A stretch of 9,355 nucleotides of DNA, from positions 1 to 9,355 of the forward strand of contig JAFDAR010000076.1 of NCBI GenBank assembly GCA_019313735.1, in the 5' to 3' direction. This stretch comes from Deltaproteobacteria bacterium (GTDB taxonomy: Bacteria; Desulfobacterota; Syntrophia; Syntrophales; UBA2210). Of this stretch, positions 1-6,274 are shown one piece after another (within the stretch, counting starts at the first letter, position 1; each line of letters begins with the position of its first letter). The notes under the pieces were generated by a model. It was given only the letters and a program-made list of their open reading frames with translations. It was not told the origin of the DNA and did no database searches. Both the position numbers and the translations under genes were made by a program.

Positions 1-89
1 ATGATTGTTTATAACCTCCCTTCGATTGAGTCGCGGAAAAGCAGGGTGGCAACAGAAAACCTGATCACGGTGTCGGGCAATAAAAATCC

Positions 90-281
90 TCAACAAATGA
101 CTTTAATTTCCGATTCCTTCGGGACTCGAATCCTCACGGAAAAGTCAGAATGTGCGCATGCCCCAAAGGTGAGGATTGAGAGGATTGATAGCACAACGGC
201 AGCCACTCGAAAAGCAGATTTTGAGCCTTCAGGACAGTACCTTACGTCTCTTTTTCTGAGGATTGTTCCGGAATGGACCAT
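90..281 (-). CDS. doubtful small ORF, membrane- or lipoprotein-like
   Basis: This 63-codon frame encodes a basic N-terminus, a hydrophobic stretch (AFRVAAVVLSILSILTFGAC) that ends in a weak lipobox-like FGAC, and a short charged tail. AGAGG lies eight bases before the ATG. Against it, the opposite strand is open across the same bases (1-312, 103 codons from an ATG at position 1), and neither product resembles a family I know. The rest of the 586-base region downstream of the malic enzyme holds only the repeats listed separately. The stretch may itself be repeat-derived rather than coding. Confidence 0.22.
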   Translation of the reverse strand: MVHSGTILRKRDVRYCPEGSKSAFRVAAVVLSILSILTFGACAHSDFSVRIRVPKESEIKVIC

Positions 282-351
282 GATATTACCTCTTGTTCCT
301 CAGGGTGTATGAAATTTCGTAGACAATACTTAATTACTAACTTTGACAAGT

Positions 352-535
352 TCGTAAAAAGTCAGTTTTCTTCGCTCAGAATCATTTTGGGGATGCTGCT
401 ATTGCCCGGCTAAATAATCGGGGACAGGTTTAAACCTGTCCCCACTGGTTCAAACAGTTAGATTTTTTTACGCCGGTCACTACCAGCATCTTTTTCCCAA
501 AATGCTTGGATTCGCTCCGAAAAGACTTTTTACGA
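352..535. repeat. diverged inverted repeat surrounding a palindrome (MITE- or REP-like)
   Basis: Three blocks recur in inverted order. TCGTAAAAAGTC at 352-363 matches the reverse complement of 524-535 exactly. CATTTTGGG at 383-391 matches that of 496-504. GATGCTG at 392-398 matches that of 484-490. The first two blocks are 19 bases apart in both arms, so this is one diverged repeat rather than chance. The arms flank the 24-bp palindrome at 420-443. There is no transposase in view. It lies 52 bases beyond the malic enzyme stop and could act in transcript 3'-end formation. Confidence 0.55.
420..443. repeat. 24-bp perfect palindrome
   Basis: GGGGACAGGTTT is followed immediately by its exact reverse complement, AAACCTGTCCCC. 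As RNA it would form a near loop-less hairpin on either strand. No U-run follows on the minus strand (GATTATTTAG), so terminator function is unproven. The ends match those of the hairpin at 4710-4742, as expected of a dispersed REP-like family. Confidence 0.8.
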
Positions 536-586
536 GAGCATCGACTTTAGCTGTTGATTTTTTCTTTTGTGGTCTACCAATCTTAT

Positions 587-1951
587 TTACATTGCGGCAC
601 GTCTTACCGCGGTCGCTATCTTTTTGTGTACGCCGGGGTTCATAAAGTCGGGTACGATCTCATGTTTGCCTGCCAGAGAGACGAGGGTTTCAGCGGCGCT
701 GAATTTCATGGGATAGGTGATCCTTGGGGCGCCGGCGTCAAGCGTGCCGCGTATAATACCGGGAAAGACCAGACAATTGTTTATCGTTCTGCCATCCAGT
801 GCTATCGCCGCCCCCGCTTCCAATGCGTCTCCAAGGTGTATCTCGGGAAGAGGATTGGCTAACGCGAAGACAATGGGCGCATTATTCATGCTTCGCACCA
901 TATCTTTTGAGACCAGATTTGATGATGAGACTCCAATGAAAATATCCTTTCCCCTCATAACCTCTTTTAAGTCACCTTTTTCTCCGGGTTTATTGGTAAG
1001 TTCAGCAATTGAATTCTTGTATGCGTTCATGTGCTCCGGTCTGCCCATGTAGAGGGCCCCTTTTCTGTCGCAGATAGTTATATGCCTGAAGCCGTATTCC
1101 ATGAGCATCTTTCCGGTGGCCACTCCCGCCGCACCCGCGCCGCTTATGACGATTTTCACCTTTTCCTTTAGTTTGTCTACAAGCTGCAACGCCCTCAGCA
1201 GTGCGGCCAGGATAACAGTCGCTGCCCCGTGCTGGTCATCATGGAAGACGGGGATGTCTACTCTTTTCTGTAACTTCTCTTCTACCTCGAAACAGAGGGG
1301 CGCTTTTATGTCCTCTATCATGATGACGCTGAATGTCTTTGATACTGCTTCAAGTGTGTCAACGATCCTGTCAGCGTTTTCGCTTTCTACAAGGAGAGGT
1401 ATGCAACTTACGCCCGCCATCTTGTTCAGAATGACCGATTTACCCTCCATAACGGGCATTCCCGCAAGGACGCCGATGTCGCCGAGACCCAGCACGGCGG
1501 AACCGTTTGTCGCGATGCATGCGGAATTGCCGATGGATGTATATTCACGTGCCGTTTCAGGGTGTTCAATGATGTAATTGCACGCCTGAGCAACCCCAGG
1601 AGTATAAACCATTCTCAGATCACTCAGCGTATCTACCTTTACCGTCGGCGTTATGGCTATCTTGCCGCCGTGGTGTATATGCAGGACTTCGTCTTCGACG
1701 GAGATTACTTTATAACCTTTAAGCTGTTCCAGATCGGAAATTGTGTCTGAAAACTGTTTTTCATCGTCAAAAAATATTATTACGTCCCGTGTGATATATT
1801 GAGAAGTAAGATGTACTTTTGTAATGTCACCCAGCACGGCGCCATGCTTTCCAAGCTGTGTTGCCATTAGACCAAATGCGCCGGGTACGTCCGGGATACG
1901 GACCCGTATTTTCCTTGTGATTTTGTATGAATATTTTTCTATATCTGTCAT
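587..1951 (-). CDS. NAD(P)-dependent malic enzyme with N-terminal ACT domain
   Basis: This 454-residue protein oxidatively decarboxylates malate to pyruvate and CO2 with reduction of NAD(P). Residues about 14-85 form an ACT regulatory domain (RVRIPDVPGAFGLMATQLGK), which suggests allosteric control by a small molecule. The malic domain follows, with the catalytic tyrosine in VYTPGVAQ, GLGDIGVLAGMPVMEGK containing the catalytic lysine, and metal ligands in IEDIKAP and FHDDQHG. The NAD-binding domain carries VISGAGAAGVATG, and the protein ends normally (IVPDFMNPGVHKKIATAV). The start at ATG 1951 has AAGG upstream and begins MTDIEKYSYK; an in-frame start at 2044 would overlap the membrane protein gene and adds unrelated residues. 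Cofactor preference (NAD or NADP) is not certain. It could link C4 intermediates to pyruvate. It is a separate gene group from the mutase operon, with 400 bases between them. Confidence 0.93.
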   Translation of the reverse strand: MTDIEKYSYKITRKIRVRIPDVPGAFGLMATQLGKHGAVLGDITKVHLTSQYITRDVIIFFDDEKQFSDTISDLEQLKGYKVISVEDEVLHIHHGGKIAITPTVKVDTLSDLRMVYTPGVAQACNYIIEHPETAREYTSIGNSACIATNGSAVLGLGDIGVLAGMPVMEGKSVILNKMAGVSCIPLLVESENADRIVDTLEAVSKTFSVIMIEDIKAPLCFEVEEKLQKRVDIPVFHDDQHGAATVILAALLRALQLVDKLKEKVKIVISGAGAAGVATGKMLMEYGFRHITICDRKGALYMGRPEHMNAYKNSIAELTNKPGEKGDLKEVMRGKDIFIGVSSSNLVSKDMVRSMNNAPIVFALANPLPEIHLGDALEAGAAIALDGRTINNCLVFPGIIRGTLDAGAPRITYPMKFSAAETLVSLAGKHEIVPDFMNPGVHKKIATAVRRAAM

Positions 1952-1962
1952 TAATCGGTACC

Positions 1963-2325
1963 TTAAATCCCTTGAGTTTTCTCTGAACGCTCCATTGTTT
2001 TCCCTGTCCTGTAGGCATCCATTATAGAAAAGAGCCAGCAGCAAACAATAAACAGTAAAATGGGTTTGAAATATATTGATGTAGAATCCACGGAAGAGGC
2101 CAGCGCCACATTCGATATCGTAGTCATATCAACCTGATCCATCTGATCTTGTATCCGCTCGAGAACAGAAAGCGCTCTGACAGTGGCCATCCAGGCAATG
2201 ACACCAATCCCTGAAAAGGCAAGGACCATTATAGTGATGCCCCTCCGAAATCGTTTCAGGTAAATCTGTCCTGTTCCCGGGAATGCAAAGCCTGACAGAA
2301 GGGCGGCTTTTGTTGATATCTTCAT
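1963..2325 (-). CDS. small two-helix membrane protein of unknown function
   Basis: This 120-residue protein has an N-terminal KISTKAALLSGFAFPGTGQIYLKRFRRG segment whose FPGxGQxY motif is common in small TM2-like or DUF5683-like membrane proteins. Two transmembrane helices are evident, about residues 30-49 (ITIMVLAFSGIGVIAWMATV) and 85-103 (YFKPILLFIVCCWLFSIMDA), with an acidic coiled-coil-like loop between them (VLERIQDQMDQVDM). The end, DAYRTGKTMERSEK, is charged and probably cytoplasmic. The ATG at 2325 overlaps the stop of the upstream ORF fragment, and the malic enzyme gene begins 11 bases after its stop, so it is probably co-transcribed with that gene. No enzymatic motif is seen; function unknown. 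Confidence 0.7.
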   Translation of the reverse strand: MKISTKAALLSGFAFPGTGQIYLKRFRRGITIMVLAFSGIGVIAWMATVRALSVLERIQDQMDQVDMTTISNVALASSVDSTSIYFKPILLFIVCCWLFSIMDAYRTGKTMERSEKTQGI

Positions 2326-2465
2326 GGCATTACTTTTTCGGGATAATCGGGATTAAAATTGGCAACGATAATGTTTCTGGTATTGTCCATAAGACCTTCC
2401 AGGTCGTCGTGAGTATAGTTTTCCGTGTATGTCTTTCCCTCTGTGTTTGAGGCTCTATGAGGGAT
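2322..2465 (-). pseudogene. unrecognised 5'-truncated ORF coupled to the membrane protein gene
   Basis: A 47-codon open stretch follows a stop at 2466-2468 and ends THDDLEGLMDNTRNIIVANF, then NPDYPEKVMP. It has no ATG, GTG or TTG before an internal Met at about codon 26. Its TGA overlaps the ATG of the next gene (ATGA), a spacing typical of real coupled genes. The composition, acidic then hydrophobic, looks protein-like. I do not recognise a family. It may be the end of a gene whose start was lost or frameshifted. Confidence 0.3.
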
Positions 2466-2526
2466 TCAGACTGCCACGATAACGATAGTTAGTCAAATGA
2501 TATTTAAGAGTAAAAGGAGAATATGT

Positions 2527-2673
2527 CTATTTTTTTCTGAAAACTCGCTTCCTGGTCCTGCAATCTTTACGATCTCCACACTCTTTAATTTTCTCAGCGG
2601 ATGGAGGGTGTGTCTCGCAGAGACAGGGCAAAGTTGGGACAGCGGCAGGGCTCAGATCCGTGGAGAAAGGATA
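2527..2673 (-). pseudogene. possible C-terminal remnant of an M48 metallopeptidase
   Basis: A 48-codon open stretch between stops reads STDLSPAAVPTLPCLCETHP, then PSAEKIKECGDRKDCRTRK, and ends in VFRKK. The LPxLxxTHPPSxxxI pattern recalls the C-terminal THPP(S/L)xERI segment of M48 (HtpX-like) peptidases. There is no start codon, no HEXXH zinc motif and no upstream domain within the space after the adenosyltransferase gene. If real, only the tail of a gene survives. It could also be a chance resemblance. The remaining bases at 2674-2727 hold nothing I recognise beyond a weak CCCG/CGGG hairpin. Confidence 0.28.
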
Positions 2674-2727
2674 TCAGGACAATATAGCCCGTTTAAAAGC
2701 GGGAATGGACTGTTGACCCCTTTGGTC

Positions 2728-3282
2728 CTAAAACTCGATACCTGCCCGGCCTTTGATACCGGAGGCATAGTGATGTTTTATTTCTTTTACTTCGCTTACC
2801 ATATCGGCTATCTCGACAATCTCAGGCGGGGCATACCTCCCGGTGAGTATCAGGTTTAGTTCAGAGGGTTTATTCTTAATCAGATTCAATACTTCATCCA
2901 GTGATACCAGCTTGAAATCAATGGCCACGTTGATTTCATCGAGTATCACCATGTCGTACGCGTTGGACGCAATGATCTCTGTTGCGCGTTTCAATCCTTT
3001 CTGTGCCAGTTCGATGTCAACGGGTGCAGGGTTATCTCTCATTACAAAACTGTCGAGACCGAATTGCTCAACGATCAAACCGGGAAGATGTTTTTCCGCT
3101 GCAATCACCTCTCCATATTTCCTCCCCTTCATAAACTGGATCATATAAACCTTTGAGCCATGGCCAATTGCCCGGAGGGCCTGCCCGAGCGCCGATGTGG
3201 TTTTCCCCTTTCCATCTCCGGTCAGGACCATCACGAGGCCTCTGTCGTGTTTCTCCGGTTCTTTTTCGATGTAGTCGCTCAT
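2728..3282 (-). CDS. cobO: ATP:cob(I)alamin/corrinoid adenosyltransferase, CobO/BtuR type
   Basis: This 184-residue protein transfers the 5'-deoxyadenosyl group from ATP to cob(I)alamin or a corrinoid precursor, making adenosylcobalamin, the mutase cofactor. The family P-loop is at residues 22-29 (GDGKGKTT). MIQFMKGRKYGE, VILDEINVAI, LILTGRYAPPE and the C-terminal EIKHHYASGIKGRAGIEF complete the family pattern, and the length is normal. The ATG at 3282 overlaps the MeaB stop by four bases, and an AAAGG lies about ten bases upstream. No other cobalamin synthesis gene is nearby, so in this operon it probably serves to adenosylate cofactor for, or repair cofactor of, the adjacent mutase rather than de novo synthesis. 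Confidence 0.92.
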   Translation of the reverse strand: MSDYIEKEPEKHDRGLVMVLTGDGKGKTTSALGQALRAIGHGSKVYMIQFMKGRKYGEVIAAEKHLPGLIVEQFGLDSFVMRDNPAPVDIELAQKGLKRATEIIASNAYDMVILDEINVAIDFKLVSLDEVLNLIKNKPSELNLILTGRYAPPEIVEIADMVSEVKEIKHHYASGIKGRAGIEF

Positions 3283-4262
3283 CCTGCGACACCTTTCAAT
3301 GGCCGCTTCCTCAGATATTTTTTCGCTATTTCATCGGCGCAGGTATAAGGATCGGTTTCCTTCTTCAGCAATTTATCCACCAGATTATCGAATTCACCTT
3401 CAGAGATAAGTTTTTCCAGTATCGGGGAAAGTATAGAGGACTGAAGCGCCTCGTTCAATTCGGCTGTGGCCTTATGACGAACACGATCACCGAGAAGGTC
3501 CTTTTCCACGAGGTTTCTGTAATGAGAATCAATCTTTTGAGACAATTCTTTAATACCTTCTTCAAATATTTCTTTCTCGAAAAGATTCCCGACCATTATT
3601 ACAGGAGGCCGCCATTCTCCGGGGAATGAATCCACCATATTGAGCATATACATCAGTTCCTGATATAGTTTCCCGGTTCCTTCGCGTTCGGCCTTGTTGA
3701 TAACGAATATATCTGCCACTTCAAGTATCCCGGCCTTTATCGCCTGGACACTGTCTCCCATGCCCGGGACGAGGACTACGATGACGGTGTGCACATGATT
3801 CATGATCTCCACTTCCTGCTGTCCCGTCCCGACAGTTTCAACAAATATTACATCTTTTCCCATCGCGTCCATCACATGAACGGCGTCACCCGCCGCCTTT
3901 GCAAGCCCGCCAAGGGCGCCCCTTGTTGCGAGGCTCCTGACAAAGACATCGGGATCTACTGCGTGACGCTGAAGTCGTATCCTGTCTCCGAGTATCGCTC
4001 CACCAGTAAAGGGGCTTGTGGGATCTACAAGAAGCGCTCCGACCTTTTTATCTCTATCTCTATAAAGGGCGATCAGAGAGTCGATCAGTGTAGACTTACC
4101 TGCGCCGGGAGCCCCGGTCAAACCGATTACGCGCGCGTTTCCAGTAAAGGGAAAGAGATTTTTGATCGTCGATTTCGCTTCAGGAATATTATCCTCGATA
4201 TTCCGTATCAGACGCGTGGCAGTACGAATATCCCCTTTTCTTATTTTTTCAGCTTTTTCCAT
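3279..4262 (-). CDS. meaB: mutase-associated GTPase chaperone MeaB
   Basis: This G3E-type P-loop GTPase of about 327 residues protects B12-dependent acyl-CoA mutases from inactivation and gates entry of the adenosylcobalamin cofactor. Visible motifs are the Walker A GAPGAGKST (about residues 50-58), VDPTSPFTGGAILGDRIR, the conserved RSLATRGALGGLA, the Walker B/switch region ETVGTGQQEVE, and LVPGMGDSVQAIKAG with VADIFVINKAE. The guanine-specificity motif, normally NKAD in this family, reads NKAE here, a conservative change that might weaken GTP selectivity. I prefer ATG 4262, which gives the family N-terminus MEKAEKIRKGD. A TTG at 4283 would add seven residues. Its last four bases overlap the start of the adenosyltransferase gene (ATGA), so the two are translationally coupled. 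MeaB beside the mutase genes is standard context. Confidence 0.93.
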   Translation of the reverse strand: MEKAEKIRKGDIRTATRLIRNIEDNIPEAKSTIKNLFPFTGNARVIGLTGAPGAGKSTLIDSLIALYRDRDKKVGALLVDPTSPFTGGAILGDRIRLQRHAVDPDVFVRSLATRGALGGLAKAAGDAVHVMDAMGKDVIFVETVGTGQQEVEIMNHVHTVIVVLVPGMGDSVQAIKAGILEVADIFVINKAEREGTGKLYQELMYMLNMVDSFPGEWRPPVIMVGNLFEKEIFEEGIKELSQKIDSHYRNLVEKDLLGDRVRHKATAELNEALQSSILSPILEKLISEGEFDNLVDKLLKKETDPYTCADEIAKKYLRKRPLKGVAG

Positions 4263-4284
4263 AGCGATCCCGGTTTTTATCAAA

Positions 4285-4686
4285 TCAAGTCAGCTTCACA
4301 TTATTATTTATCCACTCAACGATAGATTCGAGAGACGCCCCCGGCGTAAATATCTCCTTGATTCCCGCGTCGTAAAGCATTTTAAAATCCTGGTCCGGAA
4401 TGACGCCTCCTCCTATAACCATAATATCATCGGCGCTCTGTTCTTTCAGCAATTCAACTACTCGTGGGAAGAGGTATCGATGGGCGCCTGACAGGCAACT
4501 GAGACCGACGACATCCACATCCTCCTGTATGGCCGAAGCCGCAATCTGCTCCGGGGTCTGGTGACAACCGGTATAAATCACCTCAAATCCGGCGTCGCGA
4601 AAACACCTGGCAAGCACCCGGGCTCCACGATCATGACCGTCGAGTCCCGGTTTGGCAACCATAATGCGAAGCTTTCTTTTCACCAT
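4285..4686 (-). CDS. acyl-CoA mutase small subunit, B12-binding
   Basis: This 133-residue protein is a stand-alone cobalamin-binding domain of the methylmalonyl/isobutyryl-CoA mutase type. The base-off/His-on motif DxHxxG is present as D16-G-H18-D-R-G21, with His18 as lower axial cobalt ligand. The nucleotide-tail pocket is marked by GLSCLSGAH and VIGGGVIPDQD, and the fold ends with EIFTPGASLESIVEWI. It would bind coenzyme B12 and pair with the large subunit encoded just upstream. Length and motifs are complete, unlike the damaged partner gene. The ATG at 4686 has AAAGGA about ten bases ahead. Its stop lies 22 bases before the preferred MeaB start. The domain alone does not tell methylmalonyl- from isobutyryl-CoA mutase; that comes from the large subunit. 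Confidence 0.92.
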   Translation of the reverse strand: MVKRKLRIMVAKPGLDGHDRGARVLARCFRDAGFEVIYTGCHQTPEQIAASAIQEDVDVVGLSCLSGAHRYLFPRVVELLKEQSADDIMVIGGGVIPDQDFKMLYDAGIKEIFTPGASLESIVEWINNNVKLT

Positions 4687-4709
4687 AATTGATGAATCCT
4701 TTCTCTGTC

Positions 4710-4742
4710 CGGGGACACGATCCCGATCGGGTCATGTCCCCG
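4710..4742 (-). repeat. hairpin between the two mutase subunit genes
   Basis: On the coding strand GGGGACATGA pairs with the distal TCGTGTCCCC (one G-U pair). One C-A mismatch, two further G-C pairs and a five-base loop follow, and an extra C-G pair extends the base. No U-run follows, so it is not a classical terminator. It starts about 32 bases downstream of the large-subunit stop and ends 23 bases before the small-subunit ATG. It could stabilise or process the message and so set the subunit ratio. Its outer seven bases (GGGGACA and TGTCCCC) equal those of the palindrome at 420-443. Confidence 0.55.
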
Positions 4743-4774
4743 AGAACTAACATGTGTTCAGCCGAGAATGAAGA

Positions 4775-5041
4775 CTAATACATTGCCGGATCCCGATATT
4801 CACCGTATACCTCACGATATACATCACATATTTCCTGAAGACTGGCAAGGTTCTTGACCGCCTCGATGCAACAGGGCATAACATTTTCGCCCTTTTTGCA
4901 CGCGTTTCTTATATCATCAAGACTCCTCTTGACGGCTTTGCCATCACGTTTTCTCCTGACTGCGTTCAAACGTTTCATCTGTTCTTTCTCGATGCGGTCA
5001 TCTATATCGAGGACGGGTATTTCATCCGCTTCTCTTGTTGT
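4775..5041 (-). pseudogene. acyl-CoA mutase large subunit, C-terminal part
   Basis: A third frame supplies the C-terminal linker of the large subunit: TTREADEIPVLDIDDRIEKE, then QMKRLNAVRRKRD, SLDDIRNACKKGENVMP, CIEAVKNLASLQEICDVYRE and the usual ending VYGEYRDPAMY. In two-subunit mutases the large subunit stops here and the B12-binding domain is a separate gene, as found 88 bases downstream. Summing the three pieces (294, 111 and 88 residues) and adding about 15 and 52 missing residues gives about 560, the normal size. The gene was therefore once full length, or is full length in the cell if the assembly is wrong. Confidence 0.8.
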
Positions 5042-5373
5042 TCCTCCATTTCATTGGTCAGAGACTCAATGAAATACGAGCCAGCGAGGGGGTCTATCGT
5101 GTTCGCAACGCCGGTCTCCTCGGCTATTATCTGCTGCGTTCTCAGGGCGATCTCTACGGCGTGTTCGGTGGGCAGGCACCAGACCTCATCAAGCGAGTTT
5201 GTATGCAGCGACTGGGTTCCGCCCAATACTGCGGCAAGGGCCTCAATGGCCGTTCGAACGACATTGTTGTAGGGTTGCTGTGCGGTAAGAGAGCATCCCG
5301 CTGTCTGGGTATGGAAACGCATCCACCATGAACGGGGATCTTTTGCCTTAAAACGATCGCGCATTATCTTTGC
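5002..5373 (-). pseudogene. acyl-CoA mutase large subunit, middle part
   Basis: From AKIMRDRFKAKDPRSWWMRF at 5373 the mutase barrel resumes in a second frame. It carries the hallmark blocks HTQTAGCSLTAQQPYNNVVR, LGGTQSLHTNSLDE, ALRTQQIIAEETG and DPLAGSYFIESLTNEMEE. These match the C-terminal half of the catalytic barrel, which packs on the corrin ring. True homology ends at GAA 5041-5043; the remaining residues to the stop at 5002 are out of frame. About 52 residues present in relatives (the GGM...AIE...VGVNKY region) are absent between this piece and the next, a loss of about 155 bases at 5038-5043. No independent ribosome binding site or start is evident; a GTG at 5376 is incidental. Confidence 0.8.
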
Positions 5374-6260
5374 CACAAATCGATATGGGAGTTGAAGAAA
5401 AAGGAGAGTCTCGGCGCGAAAGAGTCTACATCAAGTCCTTTTCGTTTGATCACATCATCCACATATTCGATGCCGTCCCGAAGCGTAAAGGCGAGTTCCT
5501 GAACAGCCGTGGAGCCTGCCTCTCTGATATGATACCCGCTGATGCTGATGGTATTCCACCTGGGGACAAATTCTGTGCCGAACTCTACTGTATCGCTTAT
5601 TATCTTGACTGACGGCTTCGGGGGGCACATGAAGGTCTTCTGGGCGATAAATTCCTTCAGCATGTCGTTCTGAATCGTGCCGCCTATTTTTGTAAGAGGG
5701 ACTCCCTGAATGTCAGCCGCGGCACAGTACATGGCCCAGAGAACCGAAGCGGGCGGGTTTATGGTCATGGAAGTGGTAATCTTATCCAGTGGAATTCCAT
5801 CAACAAGCTGTAGAAAATCCTCCAGGGTATCGATTGCAACGCCGCACTTTCCACATTCTCCACGAGCTTTGGGGTCATCCGTATCATACCCCATCAGTGT
5901 GGGAAAATCGAAGGCCGTGCTGAGTCCCGTCTGCCCCTGTTTCAAGAGCAGATGCCATCGTTCATTAGTGTCTTTGGCGCTCCCCATGCCTGAAAACATC
6001 CTGAAGGTCCAATACCGTCCCCGGTAGCCCGTCACCTGATTGCCCCGAAGATAGGGAAATTGTCCCGGATATCCGATATCTCTTTCGAAATCCATATCTT
6101 TAATATCCATAGGGTCATATATTCTTTTGATCTCCAGGTCAGATACCGTGGCCCAGTGTTCTTTCTGATCGGACCGTCTGGCCACGGCTTTTTTGACCTC
6201 ATCTTCCCATCTCTTCTTCAGTTCAGGGGATTGTACGAGCGCTTTTTTACTGAAATACAC
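5364..6260 (-). pseudogene. cobalamin-dependent acyl-CoA mutase large subunit, N-terminal part (isobutyryl-CoA mutase type)
   Basis: Residues 1-294 form the substrate-binding TIM-barrel portion of a methylmalonyl-CoA mutase family large subunit. They include YRGRYWTFR, GQTGLSTAFDFPT, GYDTDDP, TSMTIN, GTIQNDMLKEF, SISGYHIREAGS and FAPRLSFFFNSHID. These enzymes use adenosylcobalamin radicals to rearrange acyl-CoA carbon skeletons. Counted from the GTG start, numbering coincides with the Propionibacterium MutB subunit. At the specificity positions this protein has Phe89 (codon 5994-5996) instead of Tyr and Gln207 (codon 5640-5642) instead of Arg, while His244 is kept. Phe/Gln is the known pattern of isobutyryl-CoA mutase, which interconverts isobutyryl-CoA and n-butyryl-CoA; Tyr/Arg marks methylmalonyl-CoA mutase. 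The frame ends early, with LWQR and a stop at 5364. About 40 bases are missing just after HID (5374-5378), where relatives have an FFEEIAKxRAARRxW-like helix. The rest of the gene follows in other frames. Confidence 0.85.
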
Positions 6261-6264
6261 GCTT

Positions 6265-6274
6265 CCCCTCCTTT
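6265..6274 (-). promoter_or_regulatory. ribosome binding site setting the GTG start of the mutase
   Basis: The minus strand reads AAAGGAGGGG, with its GGAGG core six bases before GTG at 6260. This decides the start of the mutase large subunit: the family N-terminus begins with a YFSKKAL-like stretch right after it. The 31 in-frame residues upstream, starting at an ATG at 6353 with a weaker GAGGG, have no counterpart that I recognise. Confidence 0.7.

Noticed and set aside
480..590. Short minus-strand frame ending in a lysine-rich KIGRPQKKK-type peptide after the malic enzyme
   Set aside because: It has no start codon and overlaps one arm of the inverted repeat, so it is probably a by-product of the repeat.
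1101..1577. 158-codon open frame on the plus strand
   Set aside because: It is antisense to the malic enzyme catalytic core, with serine/threonine-rich shadow composition.
2497..2859. 120-codon open frame on the plus strand across the gap
   Set aside because: Its 3' third is antisense to the adenosyltransferase C-terminus, the start has no convincing family match, and composition is shadow-like.
3153..3629. 158-codon open frame on the plus strand
   Set aside because: It is antisense to the MeaB C-terminus and adenosyltransferase N-terminus, both with clear motifs.
3789..4325. 178-codon open frame on the plus strand
   Set aside because: It lies antisense across MeaB and the end of the small-subunit gene; its translation is low in family-like features and the minus-strand proteins are unmistakable.
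4710..4742. Intrinsic terminator between mutase subunits
   Set aside because: The hairpin is strong, but no U-run follows on the coding strand and the small subunit must be co-expressed with the large one.
4775..6260. Programmed ribosomal frameshifting as the explanation for the split mutase gene
   Set aside because: The junctions lack tens of codons of conserved sequence; frameshifting cannot restore missing residues, and no slippery heptamer with a downstream pseudoknot is evident at either site.
4285..6260. Plain methylmalonyl-CoA mutase of the propionate pathway
   Set aside because: Family membership is right, but Phe89/Gln207 and the lack of epimerase and carboxylase genes argue for isobutyryl-CoA mutase. 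Kept as the fallback reading.
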